In this document: positions 12,301-23,300 of the stretch, in pieces
How the letters are laid out: the number at the start of each line of letters is the position of its first letter
Position numbering within the stretch: position 1 is the stretch's first letter
Position numbers and translations under genes: made by a program
The notes under the pieces: model-generated
What the model saw: the letters and a program-made list of their open reading frames with translations, nothing else
Database searches by the model: none
Told to the model about the DNA's origin: nothing
Assembly: GCF_041146795.1 (NCBI RefSeq)
Contig: NC_135176.1
Span: 12,027,286-12,091,285, forward strand
Source of the DNA: Maylandia zebra
Taxonomy: Eukaryota; Chordata; Actinopteri; Cichliformes; Cichlidae
Direction: 5' to 3'
Length of the DNA stretch: 64,000 bases

Positions 12301-15300
12301 ATGCTGCCTAGGGGAAGCATGTATAATGTAAACAGAATTGGTCCTAGCACTGAACCCAGTGGAACTCCATAATTGACCTTAGTGTGTGAAGAGGACTCTC
12401 CACTTACATGCACAAATTGGAGTCTAATAGATATATATGATACAAACAACTGCAGTGCAGTACCTGTAATACCTACAGCATGTTCTAATCGCTCTAATAG
12501 GATATTATGGTTGACAGTATCGAATGCTGCACTAAGGTCTAGCAGGACAAGCACAGAGATGAGTCCACTGTCAGAGGCCATAAGAAGATCATTTGTAACC
12601 TTCACTAAAGCTGTTTCTGTGCTGTGATGAGCTCTGAAACCTGACTGACATTCTTCAAATAATGTTAATGTTAATGTTAAAGGAATGGTTAGCTTAACAG
12701 TGCTCTGACTTTTTGTCAGTCAGGCTACACTAATGAAGAGAAACCTAGGGCTGTTCTTACGTTCTTCAATCAGTGATGAACAGTAAGGTTTTCTAGCTTT
12801 ACGAAGGGCTTTTTTTTTTCTTTTTTTTTTTACAAAGCAGCAGTATTTCTCCAGACTAAATGACAATCTTCTAAATTACTGAGATCCTATTTACTCTCCA
12901 GCTTTGGAGTTATCTGCTTTAAGGTGCATATTTGATTTGAGAGTTATAGTAGGAGGTCTTTTTCAGAGGAGCTACAATATCCAGAGTCCTACACAGTGAA
13001 GAAGTAAAATTATCAACAACATAACTGACCTCTGTGGGATTAAAATAAGTAGAGATAGATAAGTTCTTTTCCTGGGTTTTCAGTACTTTCCTCATTTTGA
13101 ACTACTTACTGCCTCGTTGCTAGTTTTATCTCCACTCCAGTTTTATCGACTTCTCTACACCCTTCTGTCATGTTACCACTCTTGGTAACCCTGCTTCACA
13201 GTCAGGTCATGAAGTATAAGAAACATTAGCCTGTATCTAATTTAAGCTTAACAACTTCCCATTTCAGTTGCATATTCACTCAGATATACCGCGCTCTCTG
13301 TGCATCACTCATTTAAGATGATGTCTTGTGCTTAATTGCTTTGCAGTTGTGGATCTGGTGTACTGGCGCCACATGTGGAGGACTGGTGTGGTGTTTACAG
13401 GGCTGGTAATCGGTCTGGCCAGCTTGTTCCAGCTTAGTGCCGTGACTGTGGTCTCCAACGTCTTTCTGGGTGTCATGTGCATCACCTTCCCCCTCCGTTT
13501 TTATTATAAGCTCCTGGAGCTCCTGCGCTGGAACCCCGGGGTTCACCCCTTTCAGTGAGTCCATCAGTGTTCACACACAGGTTTTTCTTTTCCAGCTAAA
13601 TATGCTGCTCCTCTGCTTTCTGGAAGCATGTTGAACTTTCTCACAAATGTGTTATCCTGTGCTTAGGTCATGTCTGGATTACGACAGCTCTCTGACAAAT
13701 AAGGAGACGGTGATGCTGGTGGAGGAGACGGTGCTGCTGATCGCATTTGCTGTCACAGAAATCAAACGGCTCATTTTCATTGAAAACATATTTGACTCTA
13801 TTAAGGTATGAGTGTGATGGTAAAGCAATAGTATAGATGTCACAAAGCCAAGATTAAAAGACTTTTTGACTTTGGTGCCACCTGGTGGCAGCTACACACC
13901 ACACACGCTCGTGTGGGGCTCTGAGCAGCTGTACTGTTTTAATCCAGGCTATATTGCTTAAAAGCAGCTAAAAATTAAACAGAGCCACCATGCAGTGTTC
14001 ATTTTCTCATGGGATCAAGACTACATTCAGCAGCTTTAAATCTCAGCGAGACATTTATTAAAGCAGCATCATTCACAAATCAAATTACAGTTAATAAACT
14101 AAACTATTAAACTGTTCAGTAATCTTTTTCTGTGCTCTTTCTCTCAGTTTGTTGTGCTTCTGTATCTGCTGACCTATGTTGGCATCCAAACTAATGGACT
14201 GACCCTGGTAATAAGTGGTAAGTTGCACCCGCTGTATACTTATGCTTTGTGCTAACACACGTATCTAATTTCCTCCATGTCTCTTTCCTCCACCTACATA
14301 TATTAAGCTCCCAGCACCTTCAAATGTATCTTCCTCTTTGTAAGACTCATGAGTGATCTATCATCTCAGTAGTTAAAGTGTGACTGGGTTTAGGCAGAAA
14401 AAAGCACTTTGCACATGACGGTTAAGATTTAAGGAATAACTTTTACTGCAAACCTCAAGTTCCTTTTGAAGTCATGCCTCCATCAGTCGCCTCAGATGAC
14501 TGGTTTGCACCAATTATTTAAGTAGGAGAATGTTTTCATTAGAACCAATTAGATTATTTTTGTGCAATGCTAAAGTGACATAAAGCCCAGGAGGTAGAGT
14601 GGGTCATCTACTGATTGGAAGGTTGGTAGATTGATCCTTGGCTCCTCAACACTGCATATTAAAGCATGCTTGAGCATGATACTGAGCCCTGAGCTGCCTC
14701 TGATGCATCTACTGAAGTGTGTGTGTGTGAATGTTAGACAAAGCTCTCAAAAACAAAGATTGAAAGTGGAGCCTAAATGTGTGTGTGAATGGATGAATGT
14801 GGCTGGTAGTAGAAAGTGTTTAGAGTGCTCAGCTAGAGTGCTCTAAAAGTAGCAGTCCAGTCATTTACATGAATAATTTGTCTGTCCAGCTGTGATCGCT
14901 GTTTTCTCCCTTCCTTTGCTGTACAAAAAGCAGCAGGTGAGTTTATTTTATGTTAAAAAAAATTTCAATGAAAATGATTCAGCAAAGTTGATTAATAGTT
15001 AAAACCAAACAAAACAGAAACATATCTTAGTAAAAATCGCATGTAATTCTACGTAAGATGCAGAAATTGCTGGTTTGCACTGACCTTTGTGATATTTTGG
15101 TGACAGGTGCGGATAAGAAGGATTGCTAGAGCCGTCAGAGCTTTTCTAAAGAGAGTCAAAAGCCTGTAAGTGAGCTACCCATTTATGTGATATTGTTTTC
15201 TGTTCTTGGTCATGTCATGCTAGCAAAATTGTGGCTTTTTCTTCGGTGCTGGTATTTTCTTCATTGTGATGCCCCCGTTTTGTTGTAGGTTCTCCAGTGT

Positions 15301-15391
15301 GTACGATTCGGTGAGGCCCCCTCCAGCCCCTGCACCAAAACCTGCAATTTCAGCTGTGAATGTGCCCAAACAGAAAGCCAAGTCAAAGTAA
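9394..15391 (+). CDS. rtn2: Reticulon, short isoform (RTN2-like)
   Basis: Seven coding exons: 9394-9406, 13347-13554, 13667-13805, 14148-14217, 14890-14936, 15107-15165 and 15289-15391, all GT-AG and phase-consistent, giving 212 residues. Reticulons are ER membrane proteins whose two long hydrophobic hairpins shape tubular ER. The reticulon homology domain starts at once: LVDLVYWRHMWRTGVVFTG, first hydrophobic hairpin, HPFQ, a roughly 50-residue loop (SCLDYDSS...), second hairpin (FVVLLYLLTYVG...NGLTLVIS), then a basic tail ending KQKAKSK. The first exon carries only MATK plus one base, in good start context (GAAATGG), like the MGSK start of the short human RTN2 isoform. The last two exons diverge from other reticulons but keep the Lys-rich end. 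The gene is divergent from ppm1n, as in mammals. Longer N-terminal isoforms cannot be excluded. Confidence 0.87.
10446..11056 (-). mobile_element. Truncated L2-like LINE copy (3' end only)
   Basis: Block by block it repeats the 3' UTR and RT end of the adjacent larger element. Shared modules include CTCCCTTTTAACA-GAAGAAACCTC, AACCAGGCTCAGGGAGGGG, CAATGCATCATGGGAATCC and CTTTAGCAAAAAGGAAAG. The orientation is the same (minus). It lies in rtn2 intron 1 and is non-coding. Confidence 0.8.
11057..13100 (-). mobile_element. Degenerate L2/CR1-like non-LTR retrotransposon
   Basis: On the minus strand the 3' tail (ATAAAATTGAAATG) is at 11058 and a 3' UTR follows up to 11509. A broken reverse transcriptase comes next: frame 12605-11997 has LDLSAAFDTVNHN, GVPLGSVLGP (Gln of the usual PQGS changed) and the catalytic YADDTQLYLS. 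Frame 12031-11510 has the C-terminal part, from SDAEKLVHAFITSRLDYCNS to NQLPVW. The two frames are shifted, and the stretch normally between FDQ-MSF and SDAEKL appears deleted. The upstream part (12606-13100) is weakly recognisable and lacks an endonuclease frame. The element is 5'-truncated and dead, and lies in rtn2 intron 1 antisense to that gene. Confidence 0.85.
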
Positions 15392-17440
15392 CTGTGTTGG
15401 TCACGTATTGAAAACACCCAGCATTTGGGATTTGGGGAAAGACTGGAAGGGCACATCCTCTGGGGGGCGGCTGGAGGGGCTGCTCGTTTCCACTTCTCCA
15501 CCATGATGTTTGTTTATGGGAGCAAGATATAATTGATCCTGACAGCTTAAACAAAGCTGCCATTCACTGAAGGAGGGAGAGGATGAGGAGGTGTATGAGG
15601 AGGGGAATTTTAGTTACTGTGATGCTCTCTGTGGGCAGCGTCTAATAGAACCAGTTCACACAGTCATACTCTTCGAGTGGGCTATGGATGGCACAGAACA
15701 TCACAGCTTTTTTTTTTCTTTAATAACAAGTGTATTTTTACATAACTAGTCCGCTGTGTTCCTGTCAAACTGTGGAAGTATTTATAATGAAGCTCTGCAG
15801 CATTATTGCTGCCTTTATTATGAAGCATCATTCATTGTTAGCTTCATAGAATAAAAAGACATGAACATCGCCTGCTATTAATCAGCATTAATAGTGCTGC
15901 ACTTGCTAAGTCGAGGAAAAAGCTTGGTAAGCAGCCAGCCCCACAACCTTTAAAAGACTTACATGAGAAATAATGAGAGTGTTCTCCTTTAATCTTAGTG
16001 CTAATCACTTTTAATTAGAAACAAACAGTGACCTCATATTTGTGGGGAAAGCAGTTTGCTAATAAAAAAAGTACAACTCTTAACAAGTGGGAGGAATATT
16101 GACTCTTGTAGTAAATGCAGTTCATTTTGATTGATCAAAACACAAAAAGGCACTTTCTAGATAACATCTTAGACTGTATACAAAAGATAGACATAGCAAC
16201 CATGAAATCACCCAATGTTTTTAAAAAAAAATTGCCATGTTTTTTTAAACCACACGACATGAGTGTGGGACGGTTTTCGTTGTGTAACTGGGTGACACCA
16301 CACTCTCCCTGGCTAATGACTTGTCAATCAAATGGTAAAGCATTCCTTGCTTTATTGTCCTTCTGTCCTTCTGTGATTCGCTGTGCATATAAATATGAGT
16401 ACAGCGCTGTGTAGAGTAATTTAGTATTATGGCTGTATTCACTAATCTTCCATTGTTTTGAGTTACGACTTGCTAAGCCATCACTAACTAGCTAATCAAT
16501 TATCACATGTCCATAACTGCAGGAACCAGATGCTTAAACTGCTTTCAGGGAACATTTGAGGAAGCCATTAAATCAGTTATAGTCAAATTTGGTGCAGTTT
16601 CAGGAATTTCATGGAATTATCAGCACTGATGGCAAAATAGTGGACTTTAATTTCATTCTTTCCCCCCAAAATAATGAATATATCCCCACAGCATTACAGT
16701 TTGTGAAGTATAAAACATGCTTTTTACACTTTTACCACTTATCTAGAAGTAGTTGCTACCACATGCTGTAAACATAGAAATTAGGTGACTTTGTACAAAC
16801 ATGAGCACAGAAAACAACATGACATGTGGGCGAATGGGAAAGAAGAGTTTGGGTGAACTCTTTCGTTATTGTAGCAACCAGCTGCCAAGCCTGAGCCAGT
16901 AGTCAGCAGTGTCGTTTAAGCCTCTAACGCTCCGTGTTTTAGACCATAAAAAAGAAGCTGCTGCTCATACTAATGTGTCTTAATGAGCGTGTAAAACTCA
17001 TGTTGGATAGTTATGCTTTTATTTACCAACAATATTCTGTCGATTTATTTTCAAAAGTCTTATTTTTAGAAAGAGTATTTTTTCTAATCTTCAACCATAT
17101 TTACCCACCTCTGCAGTATACAGAGAACAGTAAAACGTGGATATTCTAAACAAAAACTGTTGATTGCATAAATGATGCATTAGTGCAATATCAGAATTAG
17201 TGTAGTATCAGTGGTACTGCGCACTTTGCGTGTGAAATTAGCAGACTTTTTTCTCTTAGTCACTGTAATAACAATCATCAGTATAAACACATGGTCTTAA
17301 ATAACAGCTGCCTAAAGTCAGGCATCATCTGCTAGCCCATGTTTTAGGTCTACTCTGTATTTGTAATGGATTTTTTTTTTATTGTGATGTTCTATTGTAA
17401 TTTTGCTCCCAAATAAAATCTTGTTTACTACAAATAAAGA
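15392..17440 (+). other. Probable rtn2 3' UTR and flank
   Basis: The 2 kb after the reticulon stop has no coding exon that I can support. Two AATAAA signals lie at 17412-17417 and 17433-17438, just before a transposon begins at about 17465. An earlier AATAAA lies near 15852. A dispersed repeat with ACTGTATACAAAAGATAGAC starts at about 16172. Confidence 0.45.
16165..16345. repeat. Dispersed repeat fragment (ACTGTATA-AAAGAT family)
   Basis: The stretch AGACTGTATACAAAAGATAGACATAG recurs in altered form near 19590 and, inverted, near 54806-54840. The part TAACTGGGTGACACCA (about 16286-16301) matches the inverted copy's GACTGGGTGACACTAC. Class not determined; probably a short non-autonomous element. 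Confidence 0.5.
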
Positions 17441-17464
17441 CGAGTTTCCTCTGTGCCTTCACAA

Positions 17465-17905
17465 ACAGTACCATGCAAAACTCTTGAGCTCAACCCCTCG
17501 TTTATTTGTTTAAGTACGTATACATGAAAATACAGTATATAAGGCAAAAACAGTTTGTACAATTCCATTGAACGTGAAAGTCAATATTTGGTAAAACCAA
17601 CTTTATTCAGTATCGATCAGTCCAAGAGACCTGTTGCAGCTGATTTTTAGTCCATATGTCAGCATTTTCTCCTTGTTTCCCTTCCTTAAGAATGGCTTTT
17701 TGACAGCCTCCCCCCACACCCCACCCCACTGAGACCATTTCTGATGAGACTTCAGTGAACAGCAGATGGATCAGCTGAAGCAGAGAAAAACTTCTGAAAT
17801 CAGATCCATTGTTAAATATCACTTTTAAATGAAAAGAAAGTCTGGCTCCTAGGAAGCAAAACATAAAGAAAGGAGGGGTGACTCTTCACTTTTGCACAGT
17901 AGTGT
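17465..17905. mobile_element. Tc1-like non-autonomous DNA transposon, about 440 bp
   Basis: The left end has ATGCAAAACTCTTGAG. The right end, read inverted, has TGTGCAAAAGTGAAGAG, so the ends are imperfect inverted repeats. Interior blocks (TTCCTTCCTTAAGAATG, CACTGAGACCATTTCTGATGAG, and GGCTCC-AGGAAGCAAAA-ATAAAGAAA) also occur in the element at 62514-63486. No transposase frame remains. Confidence 0.7.
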
Positions 17906-20382
17906 TTAATTAATCAATTTTCCTCCACTGCCTAAGCTAACTTCTTTCATAGTGTATATTTCAGCTGGTGTTATAAAGAATGTAACAACACTCAGTGAGA
18001 CATGACGGCGGGAGCAATCACAGCACCAGGACTCTGATAGAGAAACATCTAAATGGAATTAATGCATCATTTATTCCATCGCTTGTAGTTTTGTGCTGTG
18101 AAAACGACGTCTGTGCCAAAGGGTTAGCAGTTTTCCACTGTGTAAACAGGCTCGACGGTAAGACTGCAGCCACCCAAGTTTTAATTCTCTCTGACAAGGA
18201 GCAGCCAAGGGTCGCATTATGTATTCAGTGATGCACACGCTCTATCAGGGGTTGCGCTGACCCATTTGTCCACTAGGTGTTACCCTAGGAAAGTCTTCGC
18301 AGGAGCCCGTAACACGAGGACTGATCTAAACAAATCACTGATTTCTTTCAAACATCTCCACCCTCACTGTGGTGTCATTACAACGTGAGCTCTGGCTTTC
18401 CACAGCACAAACACCACATCACTGACTCACGGTAATAATAAGAGCTTTTCTCTTTGATGTGGGCGTCACAGTAATTGCAATGTGACTGTGACCTTGAGAT
18501 GATTTTTATTTCCCTTAAAAAAATAAATAAAACCAAACTCTTTTCGTCACTACAAACTCTTTTTCAAATCTTCAAGGACTTCTTCTCTTGTTTCCCCGTG
18601 TCGTGACTCAGAGCTTCCATCTCTCAGAGTGTTTACTTTAAAAAGGTCACTGAACACCCTCATCTGGAGCGTTCTGTCTTCACACAGCAATTCAGTAGAC
18701 TCTTTCTTCTATTCCTATAGCTTTTCAAGTGGTTTTGATATGTTTCCAACTGAGAACACACTTGGCAACAATATGCACTTTTAATACATACGCCAGTCAA
18801 AAAAATAGCTCAAAACCATCTAGTCACAGTGGAGGAATGTGAGCACTACAGCATACACGTATCAGCAGGGAATCCCCTCCCCCCTGCCAAATGTTATAAT
18901 GGCACTTTAAAAATATTCTTTCTCTGGCTCCTCACAATAATAATCAGACACTGTATATCCTACAGGATTATGAACTATGTAATCTATTTTAGTTTAACAA
19001 AAACAATGCAAGCATCTTTCTTCAGTGCACATGAAACCAAAAAACAGTAATCTGTACTGTTGCATATCGTCGTTTCCCTGATTTGTGGTAGGTTAAGTCT
19101 CCACAGGATTACAAATCTACATGTTTTGTTCCTAAAAAAAGAACAGCATCATAACATTACAACCGCACATCACAGGGCTGCGATAGAAGTACTTTAATCC
19201 CTTTATGTCTGTGTTGCCAGCTAGAATATTTAGTCTCACTGGACCTCACAGTTTGGTCTGGTGATGTGACTGAGAATATGGATTTATGCTCTCCAACAAA
19301 GAAAAAAAAGAAAACTTTATTTTTGCAGGCTAACTCTGACATTAATCTAGTCTCTAACCACTTTTACTCATGTATTGGCATATAAACTGATGCAGTTAGT
19401 TCTTCTAAAGCACTTCGGTACCCTAAGTAATACACACTGAGAACTTATAACAAAAGGTAATTAAATGAATAGTTGGACCTTTTGTGAAATGCCCTTTTCC
19501 CCCTAGTATCTCTAATTTTGTGCTAAGCTAAGCTAACAGATTGCTGGCTATAGCTACATATTTACTGTATAGACAAGAGTGTGTCACCATAGACTGTATA
19601 TGAAAGATGGATGTAGCTTTTGCGTTGGAGGAGTGTCTTTAGGAGTGCCTTATTTTTGTTTCTAAGAAAAATGAGAGCCACATATGAGGATATTCCTTTA
19701 AAATTTCGATCGAACAGTAGCAGTATAATGTCCTCGTAAGTGGATATCAGGCCCTTGTAGAGCAAAATGTAGTATTTTGGTCTAAATAACCCAAAATGTG
19801 ATGTCCACATATGTGGACGCCAGGGTTAAAAATGCTTTTTAACAGCCAGCAAGAAAGCCTGTGATTTCAAAAGAAATCCGGTTTCATAAAAGTCTATGGG
19901 AAAGCAGCTGCTGAGCCCTCAGTGAACACTTATCTGATGAGTTTTTAGGCTCTACTTTTCAATCTATGATGATACTAAATAACGTTGTTTGTGTAAATTT
20001 TAGTCCCCATTTGTATGAAAAATAAACGCTTTAATGTGAGCCTACTTTGTGACTGACAGGTTTCTACTGTATGAGCTTGCAGTGTCCCTCAGCTTTATAT
20101 TCAGATCTGCCTGCAACTGTGAGATTTGGTTTAAAGGAGCTAACATGACAATGTCCACCTTCTTTGTACAGTCTACGGGTGACAGCCAGCGTACAGCAGA
20201 AAGGATTTATGTTTTAAGGAGAAAAAAAAAGCCTGCATATAGAGAGACACTTTCCTCATACACTACCAACCGCTTCCTTCTGTGGACTGATGGCTCTGTG
20301 AATCAGGTGAAGCCTATAAGCTCGCTGCTGCTCAGGCAGAGTGACTGCCGGGTGATTGGTGGACTGCGATTGGAACTGTTCC
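17906..20382. other. Intergenic region and probable 3' UTR of the alternative nectin-3 transcript
   Basis: This lies just downstream of the minus-strand stop at 20383. No coding exon was seen. A minus-strand AATAAA candidate lies near 19318-19323. The repeat fragment near 19586-19620 (AGACTGTATATGAAAGATGG) belongs to the family noted at 16165. Confidence 0.35.
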
Positions 20383-23300
20383 TCACACGTAGTGTTCACG
20401 GTGGTTGATGTACACCTGGTCTGTCCCACTCTGATGACACACCCACTCCAGACGGGAGCGCTGATGGGTGGGGCTTTGGGCTCCCCGCCTTGCTGTGGGT
20501 GGGTGCTGCCTCTCCGTGACCGCGTGCCTGTGCTCTGCCCTGCGAGTCTGTATATTAAAAGCAAAAAAACCCAAATCATCACCTAAATCATCTTCTATCA
20601 TCGTCACCCTTTAGGCCTCTATAATGTGTGAGACTCCAAAAAAGGACAGGGAAATAAAAAATCTAACTCTCCAACATATTAAATTAATAAAGCCAAAGAG
20701 CCTCCTGCTTAATATAAACAGATTATGACATGAGTTAGCTCGTTGTTACTGCTGCTTGTTGTGACTCAGTGCGCTTCATTCAGTGTTAATAATTGTGGTG
20801 TAGAGCTGTCATGATTCACATACGTGACTTTCAGCTGGTTGTAAAAAGAAAGTGGGGTTTTACCTGACACAGCCAGGCCACTTGTGATGCGTGGACTCCC
20901 AGAGGAACAGCCGGTGCTCTCTCAGAGTAGGGAGGAGGCGGCTTGTGTGTCGGAGGAAGGTCAATCCTTCAGAGGAAGAAAAAGGGGAAGAAGAAATGTC
21001 AATGGAGACAAATTTCAGAGTGGAAAAACACTGTACTCGCAAAGAAACAGAATAAAACGATCAGCGATAGATAAAATCGGTACAAAATCAATTTACTGGA
21101 TCAAATTTGAAGGGCAGCCACTATAACGAGTTCCTTCTGAGGCATATTGATGTTGTTTATGGTATCCTGCGATAAACTTTGAGATGGATTCACAACAGAA
21201 GAGGCAGCAAAATCAACTTGATGTGCAGAGCTTTAAAGATGTGAGAATTTTTTTAGGCGGAGACGATGAAAAACAGACGCTCTGTGGAAAACATCGGAGC
21301 CTACAGAGGCCCTGAGGTGCAAAACACAACAACACAAAGGCATAAGATTTCAGAAAACATGGCAGAAAACAACAACAACAACAAAAACAAACAAACAAAA
21401 ATCACAAAATGATGATGCACTTTTTCGCCTTTTGCTGTGGTTGTGTTTGTCTTGTGTGTTTCGTCAAATAGTTTTTATTATTTGCACCTGAGGGCCACCG
21501 TACAGATACTGCATGTCTGAAACTTGATGAAATTTTGCCTCTCTTTTTATTTTTAAATGCATCTTGCAAGTCCTGCAGTTTAATAGTCCTAGACAGGGTA
21601 TTCCTCGAAGCCCTGGAATCCATTATTACAGATGATTAAATGAAGATGGCTCAGTGTACATGACAGCAGGTGTATGAAAGTGACGGACTTCCACGCGGAC
21701 GAGTAAATTAGAACATTTTCTGACAGCTGTTCCTCTAAACCCCTGCAAGACGCTGAAGTCAGACTCGCTCCCTCGCTGGCTGAAATCCCCCTGCCTGCTA
21801 AACTGAAGCCTAAGAACAAACCTCAGCCATTCACAACACAGCGTCATGACAGGCATCGATTTTCTAACACTGTGTGTCACTTAATGCCGAGTCTCTCTTT
21901 CATATTTGGGATTCGAAGTGACCGATTACAGTCAGAGCTTCTCATTGACCCGCCGTCTTACTCTCACGTCTGCGTGTGATGAAGGAGGTGATGAAGCCTC
22001 CTCCTCCCCCTACCCACGCCTTGTTCCACTGGGACTTCCAGCCACGGTCACACTTAAGATGCTAAGTTTGTCGTGGCATTGACCAGCCTGACACACGGGC
22101 TACATACATTGAACCTGCACCCAGAGGCTGATGGGTTGTTCGTTATTCAAGCCGCACCTTTGAGGCGCAGTTGGGAGCATGTACACTAGATTTCTTCTGA
22201 CGACGCAGTCGCTGAAATTAGGATGTAAATGTTTACATGGGAGAATAAAATTGGATTGAGGGAACAAATGACTGAGTGTTCTTATTTAGGACGATGACAG
22301 AACACATACTTGTGTCCTGGTAATTAAGATAAGATAAGATAAAACTTCATTAATCCCTCGGGTGGGTTCCTCTGGGAAATTCGGTTTCCAAAAGCACAGC
22401 ACCGACAGAAGTTACAGAACGTGAGCAGAATATTATATATATACACATCTATAAATACAGAGACATATATAAATAAAATATACGAAAGGGATAAATAGAA
22501 TAAATAGGAATAAGAATACAAGGGAATTGCACATTTCAAGTATTGAAGTCTATTGCACCGTTGACTATTAATAAAAAGTATTGCACAGTGAGGTGAAGAG
22601 GCACTACAGCTTAGTTGTTCCCCCCTCCTTTGTCCTCCTGTTTCCCCTCCCTCTCCCCTCCAGAGAGGCGTTAAACAGTCTGATGGCGTGTGGGACAAAG
22701 GAGGTTTTTAAGTCTGTTGGTTCTTGTCTTTGGGAGAAGCAACCTGTCACTGAACAGACTCCTCTGGTTGTTTATGGCCGTGTGCAGAGGATGCCCAGCA
22801 TTGTCCATAATGTCCAGCAGTTTTTTTAGTGTCCTTTTCTCTACCACTGTCACCAGAGTGTCCAGCTTCATGCCGACCACAGAGCTAGCTTTCCTGATCA
22901 GTTTTTCCAGCCTGGATGAGTCCTTCTTTGCTGTGCTGCTCCCCCAGCACACCACAGCATAGAAAAGTACTCCCGCAACCACCGACTGGTAAAACATCCT
23001 CAGGAGCTTCCTGCAGATGTTAAAAGACCTCAGTCTCCTGAGGAAGTACAGTCGGCTTTGGGCTTTTTTATACAGGTGCTCTGTGTTGCATGACCAGTCC
23101 AGTTTGTTGTCCACCCACAGCCCGAGGTACTTGTTGACCACCTCCACCTCCTCCCCCTCTATCTGAACCGGCAGTGGACCTTCTCTGGACCTCCCGAAGT
23201 CCACAACCAGTTCCTTAGTCTTTGAGGTGTTGAGTTGCAGGTGGTTTGTGTGACTCCATGTGACGAAGTTCCTCACCAGACTTCTGTACTCCTCTTCCTG

